Assembly (NCBI RefSeq): GCF_019249725.2
Contig: NZ_CP137559.1
Location: forward strand, 1,921,501 to 1,985,500
Source: Segatella hominis
GTDB taxonomy: Bacteria; Bacteroidota; Bacteroidia; Bacteroidales; Bacteroidaceae
Direction: 5' to 3'
Length of the DNA: 64,000 bases
Positions 37,234 to 44,755 of the stretch are shown here, piece by piece. Under the pieces are notes generated by a model. It was given only the letters and a program-made list of their open reading frames with translations. It searched no databases and was not told where the DNA came from. Positions within the stretch are counted from its first letter, which is position 1. The number at the start of each line of letters is the position of its first letter. A program made the position numbers and the translations under genes.

Positions 37234-37954
37234 TACTATTGTTTTTCTTATATAACGGCGAGACTATATTATTATTGTTATGTTCAGAGTCTATCGTATA
37301 GTTTACGTTTGCATCGTAACCATAAGCTTTCTTGGTTGCCTCAAGTTCGTTGTCCGTCATGCGCTTATAAACCACCATGCCGTAGAATGGTTTCAGATTT
37401 CCATGCTCATCGGTTGCATCGCCCAGTTTCTGCATTGTGTACATATAGAATTTGTTTGACTTCTTTCCTTGAAGCGTAACTACAGACAACACTTGCATAT
37501 AGCGGCTTTGCATACTTTGACTTGCTGAACCACGCATGATGAATCCAGTTACAGCATCATAAAACCATTCTGTCTTATTATAGAACTTACCATCGGTATC
37601 GCCATGGTGGAGACCTATCAGATGACCATCTGGCTCAAACCAATAATCTACATATCCGCAGTTATCGACTGTCTTGCGGTAGTCTGTTTGTGAAAGTCTG
37701 CCGTTATCCTGCACTTTATACATGCCTATGACTTTCCATCCATAGCCCTTTACCTTATTTTCAATGTCAGCAGCACTTACGGGCTTTAATCCTTTAAGCA
37801 CACAGCATCCATCGTTGTTAATAGTATAAGTCCCATCGAACAGATTGTCATAGTCAGTAACTGTAACTGGTCCGTTAGGTTCCTCAGTCATATCACAACC
37901 TGTAAAAGAAACGATGCTGAGCATCGCCATCAGAAAAATCCAAATCCTTTTCAT
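37187..37954 (-). CDS. Small lipoprotein, 255 residues, unknown function
   Basis: A lipoprotein with Cys20 in IVSFTGCDMTEE. Central segments such as VDYWFEPDGHLIGLHHGDTD and KTEWFYDAVTGFIMRG suggest a beta-sandwich. The last 20 or so residues (KKNNSNEKDINGHCGYFSHD) lie in the 47-base overlap with the next gene and do not look like folded protein, so the original stop was probably lost by frameshift. It is the first gene of a two-gene lipoprotein unit on the minus strand. Function is not recognisable. Confidence 0.75.
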   Translation of the reverse strand: MKRIWIFLMAMLSIVSFTGCDMTEEPNGPVTVTDYDNLFDGTYTINNDGCCVLKGLKPVSAADIENKVKGYGWKVIGMYKVQDNGRLSQTDYRKTVDNCGYVDYWFEPDGHLIGLHHGDTDGKFYNKTEWFYDAVTGFIMRGSASQSMQSRYMQVLSVVTLQGKKSNKFYMYTMQKLGDATDEHGNLKPFYGMVVYKRMTDNELEATKKAYGYDANVNYTIDSEHNNNNIVSPLYKKNNSNEKDINGHCGYFSHD

Positions 37955-37975
37955 TGCTTACTTTATATTTATGTA

Positions 37976-38261
37976 TTAAGTTCTTTTTCTTGAAATTTCC
38001 AACTGGTGATATTCTATTGTTTCTAAGCGGCTGAACATAGAAGCATTATTCACCATGAAGTGGCGCATGGAAACAAAGGCTCGCATTATTCGAATATTCA
38101 CCTCAATCGCAGTGTCAGAACGTAAAACACTACTAAGCATAGAGACTCCGTTTTCAGTAAATACGTAAGGCATGTATTTCAAATGCTGTCCGCATCCTTC
38201 GTTTAAGGTCGCAATTTGCGACCAGTTCTCCTTTATCTTGATGTTCTATATTATCCGCCAT
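37976..38261 (-). pseudogene. ORF6N-domain gene, deleted copy
   Basis: This is a broken paralogue of the gene at 46944-47885. It begins MADNIEHQDKGELV, jumps within the 17-bp palindrome GGTCGCAATTTGCGACC (38207-38223) to the sequence coding ATLNEG, changes frame, and then reads KYMPYVFTENGVSMLSSVLR before ending after YHQLEISRKRT. Relative to the intact gene 203 bp between two palindromes are missing, and the C-terminal PLD-like half is absent. The upstream palindrome at 38282-38298 is kept. Confidence 0.85.
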
Positions 38262-38281
38262 ATTTCTATCTTTATTTTTGA

Positions 38282-38298
38282 GATCACAAATTGTGACC
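38282..38298. promoter_or_regulatory. Palindrome upstream of the deleted ORF6N copy
   Basis: GATCACAAATTGTGACC, identical to the site upstream of the intact ORF6N gene at 47906-47922; candidate operator. Confidence 0.55.
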
Positions 38299-38333
38299 TT
38301 AAACGTGTTGTTACTTATTATTGCATTCAAAAA

Positions 38334-38607
38334 ACGTATATATTGTATAGCCTCCGAACCTCCTGTATGCGAGGAAAGCGATATTTGCCCATAATTCCTT
38401 TTATTTTTATATGACCCCACCAACTCCAATTGGATATAATCAAAACGGTACGACCGGTTTCCAGAAATCGCTAATTTGATTTAGTTTCAAGTTTCTCTTC
38501 CAAACATTAGCTTTAATAAAATGCTCTTCATAAACAGCCCTGTCTCGCTCTGGATAAATGTTCCCTTTCCAATATTGTCTCAATTCGGCAACCTTAATGA
38601 GATGTCC
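38334..38607. repeat. Duplicated segment carrying the end of the 38440 lipoprotein gene, copy 1
   Basis: Near-identical to 48374-48647, with only a few base differences seen. The copies diverge at 38608/48648, in the middle of the lipoprotein coding sequence, where copy 2 has lost about 616 bases. Confidence 0.85.
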
Positions 38608-39132
38608 ATTGGTGCATACATATTTTACATATTCGTTCTCTGCGGAAGAAACATGCACTTTTGAAAGAATACACTTGTATTTGTCGCTGATTTTGGGGTT
38701 TGGAATATCTTTGAATTCTTCAATTTTGTCATAATGCTCAGTATTAGGATTCCAAACATATGCATCAAAATGTTTAGTGCCAGAAGCACCAAAGCTACCC
38801 AAATAAAACAGCACATCTTCTTTTATACCGTCAAAATTCAAGTCAGTCAACAGACAACTATCAATACGTTCTTCATTTGGTACAAGATCATCATCTTCAG
38901 GATATTTGTATCCGAAGCGATGAATGGTCTTGTCGCCACGTTTTATAATCACTCCATAATCAACATCGTCAACCTCATGCTCTATCATAAGGCTTAGAGT
39001 GTCGTCATTACTTCTCATAGAAGAATCAGAAGTTGCTTCTTTCTGTGGAACACATTTCGTTTTATTCTTATTGCATCCCCATACTACAAGAAAACTACAA
39101 AAAATGAGTAGAATAAAAACTATCTTTTTCAT
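38440..39132 (-). CDS. Lipoprotein with FG-GAP/XAC2610-like domain
   Basis: A lipoprotein of about 230 residues, starting at the ATG at 39132 so that the lipobox LVVWGC is at the right distance. The centre reads SCLLTDLNFDGIKEDVLFYL and KHFDAYVWNPNTEHYDKI, the pattern of XAC2610-type proteins (Asp-rich calcium-binding-like loop followed by a Tyr-Trp-x-Pro strand). Some members of that group are immunity or inhibitor lipoproteins of secretion-system effectors; whether this one is cannot be said. A truncated second copy is at 48482-48647. Confidence 0.72.
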   Translation of the reverse strand: MKKIVFILLIFCSFLVVWGCNKNKTKCVPQKEATSDSSMRSNDDTLSLMIEHEVDDVDYGVIIKRGDKTIHRFGYKYPEDDDLVPNEERIDSCLLTDLNFDGIKEDVLFYLGSFGASGTKHFDAYVWNPNTEHYDKIEEFKDIPNPKISDKYKCILSKVHVSSAENEYVKYVCTNGHLIKVAELRQYWKGNIYPERDRAVYEEHFIKANVWKRNLKLNQISDFWKPVVPF

Positions 39133-39194
39133 ACTTCTTTTTATTTGTCGACAAAGATACAAAGTTTCTTTTTATTTTCTGCAAAAATTAGCAA

Positions 39195-39300
39195 TTATCT
39201 TACTCCACCAATAGCAATTGGATACAAATCGTGCTGTGAGAACTTCTCACAGCCGATATAGAGCGTATCGAAGGCATCGGTGCCGTCGGTGAGGTATATG
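39195..39300 (-). pseudogene. 3' gene remnant ending ...CEKFSQHDLYPIAIGGVR
   Basis: The minus strand reads LTDGTDAFDTLYIGCEK and FSQHDLYPIAIGGVR to a TAA at 39195. The same tail occurs at 41316-41420. Only the C-terminal ~37 codons are present; the parent gene is not in the window. A further truncated copy lies at about 48651-48720. Confidence 0.6.
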
Positions 39301-39352
39301 ATTGATATTATCCAGCACGCTTACTCATTTTAGCTAAAAAACAGCCTAAATA

Positions 39353-39384
39353 TTTGGAAGTTACTAAATTTCAGAGTATCTTTG
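39353..39384 (+). promoter_or_regulatory. Promoter of Rpn copy 1
   Basis: TTTG (39353-39356), a 20-base spacer and TATCTTTG (39377-39384) give a near-ideal Bacteroidetes promoter. Copy 2 has the same at 48779-48810. Confidence 0.75.
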
Positions 39385-39446
39385 CAAAAGAATAAAACGT
39401 ATCAAGACAAAGGAATCAAAACGTATCCCTGCAAAGGAATAAAAAA

Positions 39447-40334
39447 ATGCGTATGATACAGGTAGAAGAAAGATATATCAGCTTGCTGACCGACTTCGGC
39501 TTCAAGCGAATTTTTGGAACAGCAATAAACAAGGATTTGCTGATTTGTTTTCTCAACAGTTTGTTTGATGGCAAACAGGTTGTGAAGGACGTTTCGTATC
39601 TCAACCCTGAGCATGTGGGAGACGTCTACACCGACCGCAAAGCCATCTTCGACGTATACTGCGAGGGCGAAAACGGCGAGAAGTTCATCGTAGAAATGCA
39701 GAATGCCTATCAGACATATTTCAAGGACCGCTCCCTGTTCTATTCCACATTTCCTATCCGTGAGCAGGCACCAAAGGGGAAGGATTGGGACTTCAAACTC
39801 AACTATGTATATACCGTTGCCCTGCTCAACTTCGACATGAACGAGGAAGCCTTCGAAAAGGAAAAAATCCGCCATAGTGTACAGTTGTGCGATACCGCCA
39901 CTCATAAAGTGTTCTACGACAAGCTGGAGTTCATCTATGTAGAAATAGCCAAGTTTAACAAATCGCTGGAGGAACTGGAGACGCTTTACGACAAGTGGCT
40001 CTATGCGCTGAAGAATCTCTACAAGCTTACCCAGCGCCCTAAGGAGTTATGCGACAAGGTCTTCGACCGCCTCTTTGAGGAAGCCGAGATTGCCAAGTTT
40101 ACTCCGCAGGAATTGAGGGAGTACGAAGCCAGTAAGATAGCGTATCGCGACATCAAGAATTCCGTAGACACCGCCAAGCGTGAAGGTATTGCTGAAGGAA
40201 TGGAAAAAGGAATGGAAAAGAAAAGCCATGAGATTGCCAAGAAGATGCTGACAAAGGGCATGGATGAAGCGACTGTGATGGAAATAACGGGGCTGTCGGC
40301 AGAACTGATACAGCAGCTGAAAGCGGAGATGTAG
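39447..40334 (+). CDS. Rpn family PD-(D/E)XK nuclease, copy 1
   Basis: A 295-residue member of the Rpn/PDDEXK nuclease ('transposase-like') family. The N-terminal domain starts ISLLTDFGFKRIFG and holds the catalytic Asp, Glu and Gln in IFDVYCEGENG and FIVEMQ. The middle is helical, and the C-terminus has the usual Glu-Gly-Met-Glu-Lys repeat (EGIAEGMEKGMEKK) and a short MLTKGMDEATVMEITGLS helix pair. Rpn proteins promote RecA-independent recombination in E. coli and some act in phage defence; the activity here is inferred. A near-identical copy lies 9.4 kb away. The start codon is embedded in the third unit of a leader repeat. Confidence 0.92.
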   Translation: MRMIQVEERYISLLTDFGFKRIFGTAINKDLLICFLNSLFDGKQVVKDVSYLNPEHVGDVYTDRKAIFDVYCEGENGEKFIVEMQNAYQTYFKDRSLFYSTFPIREQAPKGKDWDFKLNYVYTVALLNFDMNEEAFEKEKIRHSVQLCDTATHKVFYDKLEFIYVEIAKFNKSLEELETLYDKWLYALKNLYKLTQRPKELCDKVFDRLFEEAEIAKFTPQELREYEASKIAYRDIKNSVDTAKREGIAEGMEKGMEKKSHEIAKKMLTKGMDEATVMEITGLSAELIQQLKAEM

Positions 40335-40676
40335 ATTATTGATTCGCAAGGCTCCTGTAACAAAACCAAGTCTTGCATACAATGCTAAGGAAATATCATC
40401 AGATACTTTGGAGTAGAGAATTGCCGTGCGGTGAGAAAATGGAGCTGACCGATGGGAAAAGTCATGGCTACCTTTCGTTATTGACTCTCACGCCTGAGAG
40501 ATTGCAAAAGCCAAAGGTGCGGAGAGCGAAGCGAAGGAGGTGCTGAAGGCGGAGCATACCGCTGAAAAAAGAAAAGCCTTCATCCTACGTTGGTTGGGCG
40601 CAAGACAAAGGCTTTATCTGAAAAGGCGGATTAGGAGGGATTTCACTTCATTGAAGTTTCATAGTCTTTGATGTCT
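40335..40676. other. Degenerate spacer after Rpn copy 1
   Basis: The first 130 bases belong to the Rpn block. The rest has no intact gene; about 40518-40650 resembles 41450-41575 (both contain CTACGTTGGTTGGGCGCAAG) and is probably a fossil of the same lost gene. AAAGCCTT/AAGGCTTT can form a weak hairpin here. Confidence 0.6.
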
Positions 40677-41216
40677 TTACTTTTTACTAACGTCATCATC
40701 AGGTTGCTTACGAAGGTTTGAGCGATAAACTGAAATATTTGTGGTTACATCTTTTCCTCCTACTCGACCATATACTTTTATAGTGGCTCGTGCGCCTAAG
40801 AAGCCCAACGGCAAATCTTCATCCTTCAACTTGGCAAAGTGAATGCGAAGTGTCTTATTATCGGTATTTTTCACAGAGACACCAACCTCTTCCTCGGTGG
40901 CAGAGATATTTTTCCCTTTATTGTTTTTTACTATTCCAAAACTGCAATCTAATGAATAGTTAATATTGTCGCAGTTAGTGCATGTCAGCTCTAAATCACC
41001 ATCAATATAAGTGTACGAATAGATGAAGTATTTCGATTCCTTAGGGTAAAGAGTATAACCTATTTCTTCGGGATAATAGCTGACACTTATATATTCAGGA
41101 TTAGTGTTTGAAGTAGCCTTAAACAAAAGGGGCGAGTCTTTCACTTCATCGCAACTGCTTAATATCACAACAGTTAGCAATGAAAATAGCATTGTTAAAA
41201 TCTTCTTCATATTCAT
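40677..41216 (-). CDS. Small lipoprotein, 179 residues, unknown function
   Basis: A lipoprotein with acylation at Cys22 in VVILSSCDEV. The mature protein is beta-rich (YISVSYYPEEIGYTLYPKES, ATIKVYGRVGGKDVTTNIS) and looks like a single Ig-like or carbohydrate-binding-like domain, although no family is recognised. A conserved-looking Cys pair (CTNC) is in the middle. It is on the minus strand, convergent with Rpn copy 1. An in-frame ATG two codons in (41210) is an alternative start. Confidence 0.72.
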   Translation of the reverse strand: MNMKKILTMLFSLLTVVILSSCDEVKDSPLLFKATSNTNPEYISVSYYPEEIGYTLYPKESKYFIYSYTYIDGDLELTCTNCDNINYSLDCSFGIVKNNKGKNISATEEEVGVSVKNTDNKTLRIHFAKLKDEDLPLGFLGARATIKVYGRVGGKDVTTNISVYRSNLRKQPDDDVSKK

Positions 41217-41315
41217 TCTCGTTTTATTAGGTATAAATTATTATTTAATTTGCAAAAATAGCATTTATTTGCAGAAATTCCAAATGTCTAAAGACTTATT
41301 AACGTAAAATATTGG

Positions 41316-41594
41316 TTATCTCACCCCACCAATCGCAATTGGATATAAATCGTGTTGTGGAATTTTTTCGCAGCCGATATAGAGGGTATCGAAGGCATCA
41401 GTGCCATCGGTACGGTGTTCGAGAAAATCTTTGTTCTCACCAAAAAAGGTGCAGATGAAGCGAAGCGTAACAGAAGATGATGCCGATGGCTGCTGCCCAC
41501 AAAGGAAAAGCCATTGCCCTACGTTGGTTGGGCGCAAGACAAATGCTTTATCTATTAAGGCGGATTCGGATGGAGTCCACGTTAATATGTTCAT
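41316..41594 (-). pseudogene. Second copy of the ...GTDAFDTLYIGCEK... gene tail
   Basis: A 92-codon open frame whose last ~45 codons read FICTFFGENKDFLEH and then TDGTDAFDTLYIGCEKIPQH to the stop. The N-terminal part runs through a degenerate segment shared with 40518-40650 and overlaps the end of the next lipoprotein gene, so it is unlikely to be a natural start. I treat it as a 3' remnant. Confidence 0.5.
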
Positions 41595-42006
41595 TCAGTG
41601 AATCATTAGCATGTAATTTACCAAAAGGGTCAGTATAATAATATTTGAAAATATTTACTGTGGCGCCCATTCCAGTATGTGCTACTATATATTGTGTATT
41701 TGGCAATAATTTAATGAATGAAGGGTCGCGATTATATTCTCGTGTGTATGAAGAGGTTTCAATTACTTCAAATTTATTTGGAATCTTCCTTTCTAAATAA
41801 ATGGTGTCAACTTCCTTGCATGGTTTCGGGTTTCGTAGGAAAAAGTCATAAGAATATGCTTTGCTAAGGCTGTCCCATGGCTCAATGGAAAAATACAGCA
41901 TTTGGTTGATGTAAAAAACTTGTTCTTTTTCAGATAGTTCAAAATCATGATTGTCACAAGAGCACATCAAGAACAAACACATTGCAAATGTTATAATATA
42001 CTTCAT
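41548..42006 (-). CDS. Small lipoprotein, 152 residues
   Basis: A lipoprotein with Cys17 in LFLMCSCDNH. The C-terminal part LLPNTQYIVAHTGMGATVNI resembles NSTYTISSTGLGAVECRIKA of the lipoprotein at 42608-43018, so the two are probably distant paralogues. Strands and a Tyr-rich centre suggest a beta-fold. It lies 10 bases after the next lipoprotein gene upstream, so 42608-43018, 42017-42541 and this gene may form one operon. Function unknown. Confidence 0.72.
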   Translation of the reverse strand: MKYIITFAMCLFLMCSCDNHDFELSEKEQVFYINQMLYFSIEPWDSLSKAYSYDFFLRNPKPCKEVDTIYLERKIPNKFEVIETSSYTREYNRDPSFIKLLPNTQYIVAHTGMGATVNIFKYYYTDPFGKLHANDSLNEHINVDSIRIRLNR

Positions 42007-42016
42007 ATTGAAAACT

Positions 42017-42541
42017 TTAATGAAAACTACATATTGACCTTTCTGATAAGTTCACTAACAACATTTTATAGTCCTTATTGTTGCCATTGAGAGGATTAAT
42101 AACATGATTTTTAGGATTATCTGCAAATGCGTTGGTCGTATTTATTTCATATTTTGTAGTTCTATATGCATACAGATTTGCGAATACAAAAAGATGCATA
42201 TTTTCTTTATAGCATAAGTATTGTCTAAAATAACAATCTATTGTATTGTTTTTATTAGAATAATGATTTTTATCTTTGTCGTCAAGATATTTCGCAACAA
42301 GAGTTTCTACATTATATATGCAATCTTTTGTCATTTGCATATATTCCTGCTTGTTCGTTAGAACTTTTTTCCCATTTGCAAATTGAGCATTAGACGATAA
42401 AACATGAATTTTGGAATCATTACTGCAATCTTTCGCCCATTTCTTCTCAATTATTGTTGAGTTTATATTTTGCTCTTTTCTTTCACCTTTACAGGCATAC
42501 AAACAGAACAAAATTATTACTATGAAATACTTTTGCCACAT
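42017..42541 (-). CDS. Small lipoprotein, about 174 residues
   Basis: Start chosen at the ATG at 42541 (MWQKYFIVIILF), which puts the lipobox LYAC at a normal distance; the upstream ATG at 42565 adds eight residues. The mature protein is Lys/Asn-rich, A/T-rich in codon use and has no recognised motif. It sits between two other lipoprotein genes with short gaps. Composition suggests horizontally acquired DNA. Confidence 0.7.
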   Translation of the reverse strand: MWQKYFIVIILFCLYACKGERKEQNINSTIIEKKWAKDCSNDSKIHVLSSNAQFANGKKVLTNKQEYMQMTKDCIYNVETLVAKYLDDKDKNHYSNKNNTIDCYFRQYLCYKENMHLFVFANLYAYRTTKYEINTTNAFADNPKNHVINPLNGNNKDYKMLLVNLSERSICSFH

Positions 42542-42607
42542 ATAGTAAAATTTCTGATTGAACATTCAACTTTTCTTTTCAAGGATTCTAAGATTAGGTT
42601 TTTATAG

Positions 42608-43018
42608 TCAATATTTGACTGCTTTTAAAATTTTCCCATTGCGATTTGTCCAAGCCTTAATACGACATTCCACAGCACCCAAGCCTGTGGATGAAATTGT
42701 ATAGGTGGAGTTCGCTTTTAGTTTTATCTTTCTTTCAGATGATGGTATTCCACCACGGCTAACAATATATCCATTTGGAATATAGTTGTTCAAATCAATT
42801 TTTGCAGGAGGTACACATAATGAATCTTGCCATATCAAAAATAATGCGCCTTCGTATGATTTTCCATTTGGAAGAACGGAGTCATTTTCAAAACATAAGT
42901 TATAAAAATAGCCATTACTGATATGGAGAGATTGTTTGTAGGTGTCGAAATCGAAATCAATCGTTCTTCTACAACCACAAATAAGAAAAGCGAGAAGGCA
43001 AATCACGAATTTCTTCAT
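42608..43018 (-). CDS. Small lipoprotein, 136 residues
   Basis: A lipoprotein with Cys14-16 region CLLAFLICGCRR. The rest is a small beta-rich domain ending STGLGAVECRIKAWTNRNGK, similar in pattern to the end of the 41548-42006 protein. It is the first of three closely spaced lipoprotein genes on the minus strand. No catalytic motif; function unknown. Confidence 0.72.
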   Translation of the reverse strand: MKKFVICLLAFLICGCRRTIDFDFDTYKQSLHISNGYFYNLCFENDSVLPNGKSYEGALFLIWQDSLCVPPAKIDLNNYIPNGYIVSRGGIPSSERKIKLKANSTYTISSTGLGAVECRIKAWTNRNGKILKAVKY

Positions 43019-43218
43019 TTCTTATTATTTAGTTTAACCTTACAAAGTTACACCATAAAAAACGGCAATTTCCTAGTTTTATTGCAAGGTTTACGTGGAT
43101 TTTCTGCCAATCCTGTCCGATTTTAACATTTGGATGACAGTTATTGCTGTATATAAAAGTATAAAAAGTACGACATCGCCATCTAAAGCCCCTAACATCC
43201 ATTGTGACAGATACGAAA

Positions 43219-43249
43219 AAGGAGTAAGAACATTATAGCCTTACTCCTT
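43219..43249 (-). terminator. Terminator of the YhcG-type gene
   Basis: AAGGAGTAAG (43219-43228) pairs perfectly with CTTACTCCTT (43240-43249); on the minus strand TTTTTCG follows. It is 32 bases after the stop of the nuclease gene. Confidence 0.82.
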
Positions 43250-43280
43250 AATAAGTATTTTATAAAATGTGAATACACAT

Positions 43281-44432
43281 TTACAACGATTTGCAATATA
43301 AATCTTTCATCTTATCCAAATCAGGCAAAGCCTTCTGTAATTCTTCAGGCATATCCTGTTTGGTTTTATATGTTGCTACTCCCATTGGGCTGTCGTAGTT
43401 CCTCACAACAATGTCAACAAAAGCCTTGTTCATTTCTTTGCATAACACAATACCAATAGAAGGATTTTCGTGTGTTTTTTTAACAGTAAGGTCTAATGCC
43501 TGTAGATATGTACATAGTTGTCCCAAATATGAAGGCTTGAACTTACCGTATTTTAGTTCTACGGCTACCATTGCTGCAAGTTCTCGACTAAAGAACAAAA
43601 GATCTATGAACATTTCTTCTCCTTCAAGTACGACACGATACTGGTTACCCATAAAGATAAAATCCTTTCCGAATTGAAGAATGAAATCGCGCATGTTTCT
43701 TACAATTTCTTGCTCAACTACACGTTCGTCAATATCCTCTATCTCCAATCCCAAATTTTCAGTATTGATGAAATCAAGCAAATATTCATCCTTAAACATT
43801 GATATTGTTTTCATTGATTGCTTGAAGTCTGGTATCGCTTTCGGAAAATTGTTAGGCATATTGCCTTGATGGTGATATAGATCATCAGATAAGTATTTCC
43901 GTAATACGTACTTGTTCCAATGGTGCAAGTTCACTTGATGTATGTAGTAGATACGCTCATCTAAAGTGGTAGTTTTATGCAAAATTTCCATATGATGAGT
44001 GAAACTAATGCCCACAAAATCCTCTATACGTAAGTCTGCTGACTCTATAGGTCTGTTAATACAAAGGAGTGTCTTTTCTCCTATTTCAACACCTTCTTCT
44101 ATCTTATTTTCAAGCTGTTGTAATTGGTTCGCCAATGGCGAACCAATTGAAAGGCATTGCCATTCCTCATAGAAGATACGCATTTTCTTCAAGTTGCCTG
44201 AAGAAAAGCCTCTTAATCCTGGTAATTCACGCTGCAATCTCTCACTAATACTATCAAGAGCTTTTGCGCCCCAATGTGCTTGCTGTAAATTGATAGACAC
44301 ATAACGCCCTATACCATAATATAAAGACAACTGTATGGCATTACTTGACTGGCTCGCCTGTGCTTGAGCTCGCAAAATTGCCCCTTTTATGGTTTGGACA
44401 GCTTTATCTACTGTTATATTGTTTTCTTCCAT
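43281..44432 (-). CDS. YhcG-type PD-(D/E)XK nuclease (DUF1016)
   Basis: A 383-residue protein of the YhcG/DUF1016 family. The N-terminal DUF1016 domain is visible (LSLYYGIGRYVSINLQQAHW, RGFSSGNLKKMRIFYEEW), and the C-terminal PD-(D/E)XK nuclease has Asp in MFIDLLFFSREL and Glu-x-Lys in VAVELKYGKF. The family is common in mobile and defence contexts in Bacteroidetes; a precise activity is not established. A promoter element (TACCTTTG, 44465-44458) upstream lies in a resolvase-remnant segment that is also placed before the ORF6N gene. Confidence 0.92.
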   Translation of the reverse strand: MEENNITVDKAVQTIKGAILRAQAQASQSSNAIQLSLYYGIGRYVSINLQQAHWGAKALDSISERLQRELPGLRGFSSGNLKKMRIFYEEWQCLSIGSPLANQLQQLENKIEEGVEIGEKTLLCINRPIESADLRIEDFVGISFTHHMEILHKTTTLDERIYYIHQVNLHHWNKYVLRKYLSDDLYHHQGNMPNNFPKAIPDFKQSMKTISMFKDEYLLDFINTENLGLEIEDIDERVVEQEIVRNMRDFILQFGKDFIFMGNQYRVVLEGEEMFIDLLFFSRELAAMVAVELKYGKFKPSYLGQLCTYLQALDLTVKKTHENPSIGIVLCKEMNKAFVDIVVRNYDSPMGVATYKTKQDMPEELQKALPDLDKMKDLYCKSL

Positions 44433-44456
44433 TATACTCTGTTTTGATATTATTTA

Positions 44457-44654
44457 CAAAGGTAGTGCTTTTAGCCTTTAAGCCACTATTGCACAACCCC
44501 TTTTTTTGAAAAGAACGTAAAATCAATAGTATTATTGCGGTGATGCACTTTTATTAATCGCTTCACTCGTTGTACGGTACTTACCCCTTTACCACTCAAC
44601 TTTGCCACATCCTGAACGGAATATCCCTTGCGGAGCAAACTTACTACTTCCCTA
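44457..44654. repeat. Resolvase-remnant/promoter segment, copy 1
   Basis: About 195 bases matching 47953-48150 with scattered differences. The left end carries TACCTTTG (minus strand) directed at the YhcG-type gene; the rest codes the resolvase HTH remnant. Confidence 0.8.
44458..44465 (-). promoter_or_regulatory. -7 element before the YhcG-type gene
   Basis: TACCTTTG on the minus strand, 26 bases upstream of the start at 44432. Confidence 0.5.
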
Positions 44655-44689
44655 TATTCGGCTTTCATCTGTTCTTCCCTATTTTCCAA
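44486..44689 (-). pseudogene. Serine recombinase C-terminal remnant 1
   Basis: Sixty-seven codons containing MKAEYREVVSLLRKGYSVQD and VAKLSGKGVSTVQRVKRLIK, the Hin-like HTH of serine recombinases. The catalytic domain is missing. The stretch matches the longer remnant at 48028-48342. Confidence 0.75.
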
Positions 44690-44755
44690 GAGACTTGAAC
44701 ATCTTGGTGATGCACTTTTTATTTCTATATTTACATGCTAAAAGTTATACCATCC

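Larger units (their letters stand above)
39224..40466. repeat. Rpn block, copy 1
   Basis: About 1.24 kb near-identical to 48651-49892; I count only a handful of base differences. The block includes a partial gene tail, the Rpn promoter, the gene and 130 bases downstream. Identity ends sharply at GGGAAAAGTCA in both copies. Confidence 0.9.
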
